Positions 15,709 to 24,834 of a DNA stretch of 64,000 nucleotides are shown in pieces. Source of the DNA: an uncultured Granulosicoccaceae bacterium (lineage in GTDB: Bacteria > Pseudomonadota > Gammaproteobacteria > Granulosicoccales > Granulosicoccaceae); contig CALHOI010000045.1 of assembly GCA_938035525.1 (NCBI GenBank), positions 26,131 through 90,130 on the forward strand, given 5' to 3'. A model generated the notes under the pieces. It did not search any database, was not told the origin of the DNA, and worked only from the letters and a program-made list of their open reading frames with translations. The first letter of the stretch is position 1. The number at the start of each line of letters is the position of its first letter. The position numbers were made by a program, and so were the translations under genes.

Positions 15709-16317
15709 TCAGGCACTTAGCGCTGCAAAGCGCTCAGAAGTTTTCGCCCAATCAACCACTTCCAGCCAGCCGTCAATGTAATCAGGGCGCTTGTTTTGGT
15801 ACTTAAGGTAGTAAGCGTGCTCCCACACATCAAGGGCCAGAATAGGTGTGCCTTGCATGTCGGCTACCGGCATCAAAGGATTGTCCTGATTGGGAGTTGA
15901 AGTCACAGCCAATTTGCCGTCTTTGACGATCAACCAGGCAAAGCCTGAACCAAAACGCGTAATACCAGCCTGCTTGAGCTGCTCTTTTAGTTTGTCCATG
16001 GAGCCAAACTCACCATCAATGGCTTTACTGAGCGCATCGCTGGGGGCGCTGCCACCATCGCACATGGAATTCCAGTACAAAATGTGGTTGTAGTAGCCGC
16101 CACCATTGTTACGAATAGCCGGTGAGGTTTTGGCATCGACGCCAGCCATGACCTCTTCGAGCGACTTGTCGGCGTTCGGCGTATCAGCCACAGCACCAGT
16201 GAAATTGTTGAAATAGGTTCTGTGGTGGCGGTCGTAGTGGATTTCCATGGTCATGGCGTCCACATGGGGCTCCAGTACATTGAAATCATAAGGTAGATCA
16301 GGAAATTCGAAAGCCAT
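15709..16317 (-). CDS. sodB: superoxide dismutase [Fe]
   Basis: A 202-residue cytosolic Fe/Mn-type superoxide dismutase. Metal ligands lie in HYDRHHRTYFNN (His), GGYYNHILYW (His), and DVWEHAYYLKY (Asp and His). The AxxRFGSGFAWL segment and the short length favour the iron form. It starts with MAFEFPDLPYDF as other SodB proteins do, nine bases after a GGAG ribosome-binding site. It is the first gene of a likely sodB-grxD operon and is divergent from argD across 221 bases. Confidence 0.93.
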   Translation of the reverse strand: MAFEFPDLPYDFNVLEPHVDAMTMEIHYDRHHRTYFNNFTGAVADTPNADKSLEEVMAGVDAKTSPAIRNNGGGYYNHILYWNSMCDGGSAPSDALSKAIDGEFGSMDKLKEQLKQAGITRFGSGFAWLIVKDGKLAVTSTPNQDNPLMPVADMQGTPILALDVWEHAYYLKYQNKRPDYIDGWLEVVDWAKTSERFAALSA

Positions 16318-16538
16318 GTCTTCTCCGGTGTAAAAAGGTGAAATTGCTCGCCCAACGACTGACGCTGGCGAATCATGTGCCTATGTTCTCACCCCATATT
16401 GACTGTTGGCAAGCGTGCCCAACACTTATTCACGTAAATTTCAACACAAATGTGCCACCAGGGCCGGTATAACTTGGCTGGAGGCAGACCATGTAATACC
16501 ATCAATGACTGATACTTAATAAAAGCTCAGGTTCAACC

Positions 16539-17738
16539 ATGGAATATTTAATGTCTGCCTACGGACGTCTGCCGGTGAGCATGGTCCGGGGAGACGGCGT
16601 CAAACTCTGGGACGACCAGGGCCGTGAGTACCTCGATGCGCTGTCAGGCATTGCCGTTTGCGGCCTGGGACACGCAAACAAAGCCATGGCCGAGGCGCTT
16701 AACGAGCAGGTGAACTCGCTGCTGCATGTCTCAAATTTGTATCGCGAGCCACTGCAGGAAACGCTGGCTCAGCAATTGTGCTCAATTGCCGGTATGGACA
16801 AAGCCTTCTTCTGCAATTCGGGCGCTGAAGCCAATGAAGCCTGCATTAAGGTTGCCCGCTTGCATGGCCACAAGAAAAACATCGAAACACCCACGATCAT
16901 TGTTACCGACACGGCGTTTCATGGCAGAACACTGGCAACCATCGCGGCAACTGGCAATAAAAAAATTCAGCACGGGTTTGGTCCGCTAACGCCAGGGTTT
17001 GCGGTTGTGCCTTACAACGATATAAATGCCATCAATAAAATCAAATCCGAACGTAACGATATCGTGGCCATATTAATTGAGCCAGTGCAAGGTGAAGGTG
17101 GTATCAATGTTCCGGCCGACGACTACCTAAGCCAGGTGCGCGCCATTTGCAACGAACAGGACTGGCTGATGATGCTTGACGAAATTCAGTCGGGCATGGG
17201 TCGCACCGGCAAATGGTTTGCGCATCAGCACACCAACATACAACCCGATGTCATGGCAGTGGCAAAAGCCTTGGGTAACGGCATTCCAATTGGCGCTTGT
17301 TTAGCGCGTGGCCATGCCGCAGAACTAATACAACCCGGTTCACACGGAACCACTTTTGGTGGAAACCCTCTGTCCAGCCGTGCAGGGCTCACTGTTATAA
17401 AAGAAATGCAAAGGCTCGACCTGGTTAGTCGCGCTGCCGAGCTCGGTGAGCGAATCCAAGCAGGCTTTCGCAACCGTTTGCATAATCGAGCAGGCGTTGT
17501 GGAAGTGCGCGGCAAAGGCTTGATGATTGGAATCGAACTGGACAAACCCTGCGCCGAACTGGTTCAACAAGCGCTGGATGCAGGCCTGCTAATCAATGTC
17601 GCGTCGGGCAACGTTGTACGGCTGCTACCGCCATTGGTGTTAAACGATGAGCAAGCCGACCATATCGTCAACACGGTAAGCGATCTGGTGATTGCCTTCA
17701 CCGAGTCAGCCGATGCGCCTGCCAAGGTTGATGCTTAA
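16539..17738 (+). CDS. argD: acetylornithine aminotransferase
   Basis: A 399-residue class III aminotransferase using pyridoxal phosphate in arginine biosynthesis (N-acetylglutamate semialdehyde to N-acetylornithine). It shows FCNSGAEANEACIKVAR, FHGRTLATIAATGN, LDEIQSGMGRTGKWFAH and the PLP lysine in VAKALGNGIPIGA. Its length is standard. It is followed two bases later by argF, so the two form an operon. I looked for ArgR-type boxes in the 221 bases upstream and saw no convincing one. Confidence 0.92.
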   Translation: MEYLMSAYGRLPVSMVRGDGVKLWDDQGREYLDALSGIAVCGLGHANKAMAEALNEQVNSLLHVSNLYREPLQETLAQQLCSIAGMDKAFFCNSGAEANEACIKVARLHGHKKNIETPTIIVTDTAFHGRTLATIAATGNKKIQHGFGPLTPGFAVVPYNDINAINKIKSERNDIVAILIEPVQGEGGINVPADDYLSQVRAICNEQDWLMMLDEIQSGMGRTGKWFAHQHTNIQPDVMAVAKALGNGIPIGACLARGHAAELIQPGSHGTTFGGNPLSSRAGLTVIKEMQRLDLVSRAAELGERIQAGFRNRLHNRAGVVEVRGKGLMIGIELDKPCAELVQQALDAGLLINVASGNVVRLLPPLVLNDEQADHIVNTVSDLVIAFTESADAPAKVDA

Positions 17739-17740
17739 CC

Positions 17741-18646
17741 ATGAGACACTTTTTATCTGTCGCTGACTTAAGCCAGCAAGAGTTTCGAGCCATCATTGCC
17801 AGAGGCAGCGAGTTTCGTCGACAATTTGAAGCCGGTGAACTACAGAGCCCGTTTCCGGCAAAAACACTGGCAATGATTTTTGAAAAGTCATCCACCCGTA
17901 CCCGCGTGTCGTTTGAAGCTGGCATGGCGCAATTAGGCGGACACGCTTTGTACCTGTCGCCTAACGACACGCAGTTGGGCCGTGGTGAGCCCATGGAAGA
18001 TACGGCGCGAGTGCTGTCGCAAATGGTTGATTTGATCATGCTGCGTACTTACTCACACGAAGGCTTGCAACGATTTTGTGAAGCGGCCACGGTACCTGTT
18101 ATCAACGGCCTGACCGATTTATACCACCCATGCCAGCTACTGGCTGACATGCAAACCTACTTCGACTATCGCGGTGACATCAAAGGCAAAACCGTAGCGT
18201 GGATAGGCGATGGCAACAACGTGTGCAATTCGTTTATCAACACCGCCAAACTACTTGAATTCAATTTGCGTATTGCCTGCCCGGCTGGTTATTCACCCGA
18301 TGAAGCCGTTCTAAAAAATGCGGAAAATGCAGCAACCGTCATGACATCACCCGATGAAGCAATGGATGGGGCAGACTTGGTAGTCACTGATGTCTGGTCC
18401 AGCATGGGACAAGAATCCGAAACCAACAAACGTACCGTTGCATTTGCCGACTATCGGGTGACCAAAGAGCGCATGGCACTGGCGGCCAAGGACGCCCTGT
18501 TTATGCATTGCCTGCCAGCTCACCGTGGCGAAGAAGTCGATGCCGATGTGATTGATGGCGACCAGAGCGTGGTTTGGGACGAAGCCGGCAATCGCCTTCA
18601 CGCACAAAAAGCCCTGATGGAATTTCTGCTGCTGCAAAAAAGCTGA
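17741..18646 (+). CDS. argF: ornithine carbamoyltransferase
   Basis: A 301-residue enzyme making citrulline from ornithine and carbamoyl phosphate. It has the carbamoyl-phosphate motif SSTRTRVSF (about residues 48-56), the HPCQ motif in YHPCQLLADMQTY and the ornithine-binding HCLPAHRGEEV near the C-terminus. Length and order are typical of the biosynthetic enzyme. It begins two bases after argD and is translationally linked to it. Confidence 0.95.
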   Translation: MRHFLSVADLSQQEFRAIIARGSEFRRQFEAGELQSPFPAKTLAMIFEKSSTRTRVSFEAGMAQLGGHALYLSPNDTQLGRGEPMEDTARVLSQMVDLIMLRTYSHEGLQRFCEAATVPVINGLTDLYHPCQLLADMQTYFDYRGDIKGKTVAWIGDGNNVCNSFINTAKLLEFNLRIACPAGYSPDEAVLKNAENAATVMTSPDEAMDGADLVVTDVWSSMGQESETNKRTVAFADYRVTKERMALAAKDALFMHCLPAHRGEEVDADVIDGDQSVVWDEAGNRLHAQKALMEFLLLQKS

Positions 18647-18836
18647 TAGTTAAAGTTCGCTAATCGGGTTGTGAGCCAGACCTGGCACACCACAGTAAAT
18701 CCCACCTAGCCCTCATTAATCAGCCATTTCTTCGGCCTAAATGGTTATTTGAATTACTTCACATTAGCAACTGCTTGACTGGCTCGCCGATTGCTTCAAT
18801 TTGGTGTTATTGAACACATTGGAACGTCAGCAGACC

Positions 18837-19733
18837 ATGACCGCAAGCACGACCGGACGCTGGGCCAACCTATCAACCCGCAAAGCGTTTGCCATTCATT
18901 TAACCCTGAGCTTATTGATTTTCTCCTCTCTGGTTTTCGCCATGTTGATGTGGTGGTTTCCCGGCGAGCTGTTCTTCCTTGATGGTGGTTGGCAAGGCTT
19001 GAAAATCGTTGCGTTAATCGATCTGGTCTTGGGGCCAGTATTAACGCTGATGTTGTACAAGCCTCAAAAGAAAGGCTTACTCATGGACATGTCGCTTATT
19101 GCGGCTTTTCAGCTGGCAGCACTGGGTTATGGGTTTTATGCTACTCACCAACAACGCACTGTTGCGGTGGTATTCGCAGACAAAGGCTTTGTGACTTTAT
19201 CGGCCGATGCTGCCGCTAATGCCCATCAAGAATTGATGAACAAAAACGAAACTCCACGGGTAATTAGCGAACTCGATGCCAGCAAGCCGGCCATGTTGGT
19301 GACACCACCACCTGGTGCAGGTGAATTTCGTGAGTACATGTCACAGTTGCTTGGTGGCTACCCCGAACCTCACGAACGCTTGGATATGTTTGAAAAACGT
19401 GGGGCCGAACACGCTGAAATACTCACGAAATCGGCGGTGACCGAGAGCATACTCGAAAAAAGTCACACGACAGAAATAGTACAAAAAGCCATTGAAAAAT
19501 CAGGTTACAAACCAGAGGACATTGAAGTTCATCGATTTAAAGCACGTTACGCCAAGGGCTTTGTATTACTAAGTAAAAGTGAGAACGAAATAGTGGATTA
19601 CGTGCCGGTGGACTATCAGGCATTGGCTAAAAGGCTGAATGCTGAAAAACAAGCAGAAAACAGTGCACTAACTGAAGAGTCAGATGTTGAAGAAACGTCA
19701 ATTGAAGCTGTGGCGGAAACGCTTGAGGAATAA
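18837..19733 (+). CDS. TfpX/TfpZ-like type IV pilin accessory protein
   Basis: About 298 residues from ATG 18837; an in-frame start at 18801 is possible but less likely. The N-terminal part is characteristic of TfpX/TfpZ proteins: a membrane segment, then FFLDGGWQGLKIVALIDLVLGPVLTL (about residues 46-71), a Lys-rich loop, a further membrane pair, and AVVFADKGFVTLSADAA. These proteins normally assist assembly of a specific major pilin, yet no pilin gene is adjacent here. The C-terminal third is a charged, acidic extension ending in many Glu residues. It follows argF after 190 bases and lies ahead of a short tandem repeat. Confidence 0.75.
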   Translation: MTASTTGRWANLSTRKAFAIHLTLSLLIFSSLVFAMLMWWFPGELFFLDGGWQGLKIVALIDLVLGPVLTLMLYKPQKKGLLMDMSLIAAFQLAALGYGFYATHQQRTVAVVFADKGFVTLSADAAANAHQELMNKNETPRVISELDASKPAMLVTPPPGAGEFREYMSQLLGGYPEPHERLDMFEKRGAEHAEILTKSAVTESILEKSHTTEIVQKAIEKSGYKPEDIEVHRFKARYAKGFVLLSKSENEIVDYVPVDYQALAKRLNAEKQAENSALTEESDVEETSIEAVAETLEE

Positions 19734-19775
19734 CCAAACTTAATGAAAAGCTAAGCTTGAAGAGTAACTAAGTCA

Positions 19776-19830
19776 CAACAAGCAACAAGCAACAAGCAAC
19801 AAGCAACAGGCAACAGGCAACAGGCAACAG
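19776..19830. repeat. 7-bp tandem repeat array (CAACAAG/CAACAGG)
   Basis: Four perfect CAACAAG units (19776-19803) are followed by three CAACAGG units (19804-19824) and a partial unit to 19830. The array lies in the 105-base gap between the TfpZ-like gene and the end of convergent rfbC, so it affects neither reading frame. The clean A-to-G switch between blocks suggests expansion of two variants by strand slippage. Confidence 0.95.
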
Positions 19831-19838
19831 AACAAAAC

Positions 19839-20369
19839 CTAAGTTAATAGCATCCATTGCTCGTCTTTTTCAGACAATTGCACAGCATCACTCAATGGCC
19901 ATTCGATATTAACTGCCGGGTCATTCCAACGCACACCCGCTTCTGACTCGGGCGCATACAGTGCCGACACCATGTAGTGCAACTCCGAATTATCCTCTAG
20001 CACTTGATACCCGTGTGCAAAACCTTCGGGTATGTACAGCATGGTCTGATTGGCTTCACTAAGCTCGGCACCAAACCATTGTCGATACGTGGCAGAGTTT
20101 GGGCGCATGTCAATCATGGCATCAAACACTGCCCCGCGTGTGCAACGCACCAGTTTGACTTCAGCGTTGGGGCTGTGTTGATAATGCATACCACGCGTAA
20201 TGCCCTTGAACTTGTTATAGGCAATGTTCGCTTGCTTCCACTGGGTACACAACCCATGCTCAGCAAACTCATCCACACAAAAAACCCGGGCAAAAAAACC
20301 GCGCTCGTCTTTGCGCAATTCAGGTTCGATTAAATAAGCGTCTTCAAGCGGTGTGCTGCGAAATTTCAT
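19839..20369 (-). CDS. rfbC: dTDP-4-dehydrorhamnose 3,5-epimerase family protein
   Basis: A 176-residue cupin-fold epimerase of the RmlC family (deoxysugar nucleotide synthesis for surface polysaccharide). It shows the DERGFFARVF start motif, RGMHYQ with the catalytic His, VRCTRGAVFDAMIDMR, and FGAELSEANQTMLYIPEGFAHGY. The start ATG overlaps the stop of the upstream barrel gene by four bases (ATGA), tying it to the polysaccharide export genes. No rmlA, rmlB or rmlD is nearby. Some RfbC relatives act as 3-epimerases or isomerases of other sugars, so the exact product is open. Confidence 0.85.
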   Translation of the reverse strand: MKFRSTPLEDAYLIEPELRKDERGFFARVFCVDEFAEHGLCTQWKQANIAYNKFKGITRGMHYQHSPNAEVKLVRCTRGAVFDAMIDMRPNSATYRQWFGAELSEANQTMLYIPEGFAHGYQVLEDNSELHYMVSALYAPESEAGVRWNDPAVNIEWPLSDAVQLSEKDEQWMLLT

Positions 20370-21895
20370 TTAGCCAGTTCAGCGTCTCTGATTGCCGAAG
20401 GCGGTGTGTATTTAAGAGAAAACAAAACCGCATTGCTCTCCCCGGAACGCGTATCAACTTGACTTTTTTGCCTCCGGTATCGATACGAGCCCGCCGCCGT
20501 CCAGGCACGAGAAAAACGCCAGATCAGCTTTGGTTCGATGCTGAGAAAACGTCGTGCAAATTCATTGTCGTTATCGGGGCTTAGCGCATCTGGCTCATAG
20601 GCGCGTATGCGCATCGAGAAATCCAGCAAGGGTCCTAACTCTCGAAATAAATCCCCTATTGCTTCCAAAGACTCAACCTGCGAGCCGACATCACTGGGCA
20701 ACACATCTACACCAAACTTGAAGCTATAACGAGTGATGCCAGTCGATTTAGTCGCTGTGATGTTGGCCAGGAACCCACTGTTTTTTGTAACGCCGTTTGC
20801 TAACGCGTTTTGTCTTATTTCTTCGTTGGCATATTGGTCATCTTCACGCGCCAAATCGGTTTCATCGGTTTCATTGGTGTACACACCCGCTTCAAAACCC
20901 AATATCAAGGTGGGCGTAAACGCCCTGTCATAGCCCAACCTAAACGTTGTCGTGTTTGATCGCGATTCACGCTTGGGGTTTCGCGAAATACCTGGAACAT
21001 CGTCATCAGGAATTTTATCGTCGAACGGAATAATGACGTCCGGGTTTGGTTCAGATTGAGCGATAAAGTCGCTGAACCCTGCAAAGAAAGAAAGCGTTGA
21101 TATGGGAGAAAGCTTGTGCTTTATACCCACGTTTATCGCCGTTTCTCTGAAGTCATCCAGCTCATCGAGCACGGTAAATTCTAACGTGTCCTGGATGGTG
21201 ACTGGATCGGGGCGTATATCACCCGGCTGAGCCGTTTCTGCCCAACGAGCGTTCAAAGTGTCTTGCGCACTGGGCAGTTCGTGTTCCACCTGCGTGTAGG
21301 TTAATTCAGTTTCAATGCTGGTTCGGCGAGTCAGGTTATAGCGCCAATTTGGATTAATGAGGTAACGCAGTCTGGCAACGTTTTGGTCTTGCGTTACGCT
21401 GGCTCCTGTGTCAGCCGCTACCGAAGAAATATCGGTAATATCGGCAGAGATATCACGACTGGGTGTATCTCGCTTAATGTTAAGGCCAATGCCATATTCT
21501 GAGCGGGCTCTGAAAAATTGCGAGTTCAAAAACAGCACTTGATTGGAAGACAACTCGTTGTCACGCAGATCACTTTGGGTGATGAGTCCATCTATGCGTG
21601 CCAAACCAGAAAACTTGACGGAAGGTGCTTCACGACTCAGGCCAACCGTGCCCACTAATCTGGTGGCATTGACTGCATCGGGAAAATCCGGATCAATGGT
21701 GTAGTTGGAGTCGACTCGCTGATCGATAGCCGCCGAAGGTTCAAATACCCAAACATCGGCAACGGCGGTGGCTGACGACACCAAGGCGGCCAGAATAGCC
21801 AGACAAGCGCGCGTTGCGTTGCCGATAATGCCGGTTCGCGGCCTGCTTATTCGCTGCATGCTTGTTCGGTGCATGCTCACTCGATGAAAGCGCAT
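20366..21895 (-). CDS. outer-membrane beta-barrel protein of a polysaccharide export locus
   Basis: A 509-residue protein with a basic N-terminus and a signal peptide ending near ATAVA-D (about residue 46). The rest alternates polar and aromatic residues in amphipathic strands typical of an outer-membrane barrel (for example YNLTRRTSIETELTYTQV and AAGSYRYRRQKSQVDT). It resembles the putative barrel proteins found next to Wza-type exporters in exopolysaccharide clusters. It lies between the Wza-like gene and rfbC, overlapping the latter. It might form or line the outer-membrane exit path; its exact role is unknown. Confidence 0.7.
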   Translation of the reverse strand: MRFHRVSMHRTSMQRISRPRTGIIGNATRACLAILAALVSSATAVADVWVFEPSAAIDQRVDSNYTIDPDFPDAVNATRLVGTVGLSREAPSVKFSGLARIDGLITQSDLRDNELSSNQVLFLNSQFFRARSEYGIGLNIKRDTPSRDISADITDISSVAADTGASVTQDQNVARLRYLINPNWRYNLTRRTSIETELTYTQVEHELPSAQDTLNARWAETAQPGDIRPDPVTIQDTLEFTVLDELDDFRETAINVGIKHKLSPISTLSFFAGFSDFIAQSEPNPDVIIPFDDKIPDDDVPGISRNPKRESRSNTTTFRLGYDRAFTPTLILGFEAGVYTNETDETDLAREDDQYANEEIRQNALANGVTKNSGFLANITATKSTGITRYSFKFGVDVLPSDVGSQVESLEAIGDLFRELGPLLDFSMRIRAYEPDALSPDNDNEFARRFLSIEPKLIWRFSRAWTAAGSYRYRRQKSQVDTRSGESNAVLFSLKYTPPSAIRDAELAK

Positions 21896-22042
21896 GTGCT
21901 CAGTTGTTATTGGCGACCTAAGTCGGTACTACTGAGTATGGCACAGCATTTTGAGGAGCTAAGACAATTTAAGGCGCTACTTCGTGACTAAGTATGAAAC
22001 TAACGCCTTAACCCGCGAGACAGTGACCTCAGAGACAGAAAC

Positions 22043-22636
22043 CTACGGAACGACGACAACGTCACCACTTTGTAAAATGATATTTTGTTCCAAATCCCGG
22101 CCTCGCTTGATGTCACGAAAATCAAAGCTGTAAGTCACCTCGCGACCATCTTGTCGACGCAATATCTGCATATTACGTTCGCTGGCGTAGGGAGTGGTAC
22201 CGCCTGCCAGGGTTAGAGCCTGAACGACATCAACATAGCGCCCGAGGGTAAATTGCCCAGGATTGTTGACTTCACCCAAAACAAAGACGGTGTAACCAGA
22301 GATTTTATCGACCGACACAGTAACCTCGGCATCGGGCACGTAGCGCTGCAGCCGCGAGCGGATTTCGTCCTGAACCTCTAGCGGTGTGCGGCCTGATACC
22401 TGAATATCGCCCACCAATGGAAACGAGATACCGCCGTCGGGTCGTACGAGCACCTTGCGATCGAGGTCTTTTTCTTTCCAGACCGAAATATGCAGCACAT
22501 CCTCTGGGCCAATGCGGTATTCGAGCCCACTGACTTGTTGCGCCGATAACTGCCCCGGCACCAGCAATGCCAAAACCATCAACGCCATGGCGCACGACGC
22601 AGCTAGCTTCGCGTACAAAGATTTAAAATAAGCCAT
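22043..22636 (-). CDS. Wza-like polysaccharide export protein
   Basis: About 197 residues from ATG 22636, ten bases after GGAG; an upstream in-frame start at 22747 would precede the signal peptide with an implausible extension. After a signal peptide (cleavage near LSAQQ) comes the poly_export domain YRIGPEDVLHISVWKEKDLDRKVLVRPDG (about residues 41-69), then a SLBB-type domain with VFVLGEVNNPGQF and VVQALTLAGG. It is short and lacks the C-terminal helix that forms the Wza pore, like the secreted exporters of EpsA/XrtA-type systems. It heads the Wza, barrel, rfbC run. Confidence 0.85.
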   Translation of the reverse strand: MAYFKSLYAKLAASCAMALMVLALLVPGQLSAQQVSGLEYRIGPEDVLHISVWKEKDLDRKVLVRPDGGISFPLVGDIQVSGRTPLEVQDEIRSRLQRYVPDAEVTVSVDKISGYTVFVLGEVNNPGQFTLGRYVDVVQALTLAGGTTPYASERNMQILRRQDGREVTYSFDFRDIKRGRDLEQNIILQSGDVVVVP

Positions 22637-22811
22637 ATTCAGTGTGCTCCAAAACCCAGGCAACCCCATCGAGCTGATGGACTGCTGCGATATTTCACAA
22701 TGTGCAAAGTATAGCGGACAATGCAGAATTATTAGTAGTCTGTGCAACTAAGGTTTACACACATTACACACTGCTCTTGACGCCATAGCGGGCGGTAAGT
22801 TCAGCCGTTAT

Positions 22812-24674
22812 TCAAAGCTCTCCGTTTATGCTCTGTGTCACAGTCGAAATAACTTCATCGCGGAGGGTGGTCGAATCGTAAATGGTACGAAACATATCAA
22901 CCTCATCAATTTGTTCAGATTCAGCAAATAATGACATCAGGCTGCCAAACGAAAATGGCTGATACCGAAGCTCCACCAACGCCGAATAGGGCGCTTTGCC
23001 AGTCACCGGGATTTCGTAGGTTACTGTGTCACTGCCATTGTTAAAATCGTTATCGGCTAATGCTCCGCCCTTCACTGCGACGTCTTCGGGCACGGTATTC
23101 TTATCAAAACCAGCTGGTGTCAATCGATTGTCTTTAAGGAACTGAGTTGCCGCCAGCAAGGAATGGGTTATTTCACCATCAGCGTCACCGACGATACCCT
23201 GGTACACCTGTACCTGAGTCGCTGACGTAATTCTGTCGTAATGTAACTCATAGCTGTCAGGGTTTGCATCCTCAGAGACACCCGCGATACTGCCGTCAGG
23301 GCGAATCAAACCATTTTCATAAATCAACTTGCCATCGGCATCAGTGACCAGAACATGCAAGTAAACACGTCGCGTGTGATAACCACTGGGTAGCTTATGG
23401 CCGGTTAAATTGGTGACTTTGACATCCATCGTAAGCTCGTCATCGCTAACGGCGACGTTTTGCAACTCAAGTGAGGCTGATGTTTTTATGAATTCTCGAT
23501 TTCGCTCAATGGATTCCTGAAAAGCTTCAGCCGTGATGTCTTCACTGATACCCAGTTCAGTTTTGAAATTTTTCATCATGTCCTGCATAACGGTATTCGC
23601 ACCCAGGAAGGTGTGTTCAGCAAAATTGTCGCGCACTAAATTTGTACCGGTACCTGAAAGCGCCACTGGCTGATCAACAACGGGCATATGACAACCCTGA
23701 CAAGAAGTGGCTTGCGCAGCACCATCATCGAACGCGCTGTTTTCCCACTCGGTGTAAACCATCTGTTCAGCAAAGTGTGTGATACCAGGAATAGGCTCAC
23801 CATTTTTATCAACAGGATTAGTTTTTAAATTGTGGCAAGAGCCGCAGGTCTCCGAGCCAGATATATGCGCACCGTATTCTGGTGTATACCCGGATTGCGC
23901 TCGCATGTAGCCTTGTTCAGGATCAGTGTATTGACCATAAGCTGGTCGATCATCCAGGTTTTCTTCAGGATACTCAATAACGGTCCAACCACCAGACATA
24001 CCCTGATCGGTTCCCAGATTGCCATCGTCAGCAATTTGATGACATAAGGAGCAACTCACACCATCCATTGCATGGTTAAACAACTCGTTGGTGTCATCCT
24101 TACTTAAAAAGCCTTGCACCAAATCACCAGTCTCTTCTGACCCGGTATCCAGAATTTGCAAAGCCAGCCCTTCTTTCTTGGCAAAGTCGTTCGCCATGGG
24201 AGCATGACATCGAGTACAGGTGTCGTTAATTTCTTCAGACAGGTTGGGGTATTTGTTCAGCTCTGATGCAACCACCGCGTGCCAATAAGGGTCGCGTGCA
24301 GAGTTTGCCATGATACTGGTTTCCCATGCGCGCCCCAAGGACACATCACGAAAACCAGTCTCATCCTGGATAACCATCTTAGCGTCATCGCCGGTTGCCT
24401 GATCAGTGTGACAAGTTGAACAAGACCGGTTGCCAGAATAATGATTACTTTCAAAGGTGGCGTCGGCTTGATTAATCTGTGGCTTCAGACCACGCATAAC
24501 GGGGAGTATGTCAATCGTACTGGTGCCACCATCGCCACCGCCACCGCCTCCACCACCGCAAGCACTCAGCAGCAGACTTGCGCCAAACAGCGCAATCAGC
24601 GATCGCTTGTGCGCCGATTTGCGCGAGGTTGTTTCCAGTTCCTTGCCAATACTGTGAAAAGTACTGTTTCGCAT
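22812..24674 (-). CDS. five-heme c-type cytochrome lipoprotein
   Basis: About 620 residues from ATG 24674; in-frame starts at 24689 and 24728 are alternatives. A signal peptide ends in the lipobox LLLSAC, and the lipidated Cys is followed by a run of eight glycines. Five CXXCH heme-binding motifs are visible: CSTCH, CTRCH, CSLCH, CGSCH and CQGCH. The C-terminal third has no heme motif and looks like a beta-rich domain (LQNVAVSDDELTMDVKVTN, GHKLPSGYHTRRVYLHV). It should sit on a membrane surface facing the periplasm or outside and transfer electrons. It is downstream of the secreted propeller gene on the same strand. Confidence 0.82.
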   Translation of the reverse strand: MRNSTFHSIGKELETTSRKSAHKRSLIALFGASLLLSACGGGGGGGGDGGTSTIDILPVMRGLKPQINQADATFESNHYSGNRSCSTCHTDQATGDDAKMVIQDETGFRDVSLGRAWETSIMANSARDPYWHAVVASELNKYPNLSEEINDTCTRCHAPMANDFAKKEGLALQILDTGSEETGDLVQGFLSKDDTNELFNHAMDGVSCSLCHQIADDGNLGTDQGMSGGWTVIEYPEENLDDRPAYGQYTDPEQGYMRAQSGYTPEYGAHISGSETCGSCHNLKTNPVDKNGEPIPGITHFAEQMVYTEWENSAFDDGAAQATSCQGCHMPVVDQPVALSGTGTNLVRDNFAEHTFLGANTVMQDMMKNFKTELGISEDITAEAFQESIERNREFIKTSASLELQNVAVSDDELTMDVKVTNLTGHKLPSGYHTRRVYLHVLVTDADGKLIYENGLIRPDGSIAGVSEDANPDSYELHYDRITSATQVQVYQGIVGDADGEITHSLLAATQFLKDNRLTPAGFDKNTVPEDVAVKGGALADNDFNNGSDTVTYEIPVTGKAPYSALVELRYQPFSFGSLMSLFAESEQIDEVDMFRTIYDSTTLRDEVISTVTQSINGEL

Positions 24675-24790
24675 TCTAAGATTCACCATCGACGACAGAC
24701 AATAAAATTGCCTTACCAAAAGACGCAAAAACGCTTCAACGTTTTTCGTCGGAATAGCAAACTAGCGGCTTGGAAGTGTTATGGCTTAAC

Positions 24791-24823
24791 CGCTCGGGCA
24801 CGCACAAGTGCGTACCCGGAGCG
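24791..24823 (-). promoter_or_regulatory. strong intercistronic stem-loop
   Basis: CGCTC-GGG...CGCAC pairs with GTGCG...CCC-GGAGCG around a two-base loop, with a stem of about 15 pairs broken by one bulge and one mismatch. It starts 12 bases after the propeller gene's stop codon (transcribed leftward) and has no following T-run. It may slow or stop transcription, or protect the upstream mRNA from decay, before the cytochrome gene. Confidence 0.6.
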
Positions 24824-24834
24824 AAAGTGTCTAC

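Noticed and set aside
16318..16538. Search for ArgR boxes upstream of argD
   Set aside because: No convincing ArgR-type palindrome could be seen.
19776..19830. Tandem repeats considered as a CRISPR array
   Set aside because: Units are 7 bases long with no unique spacers.
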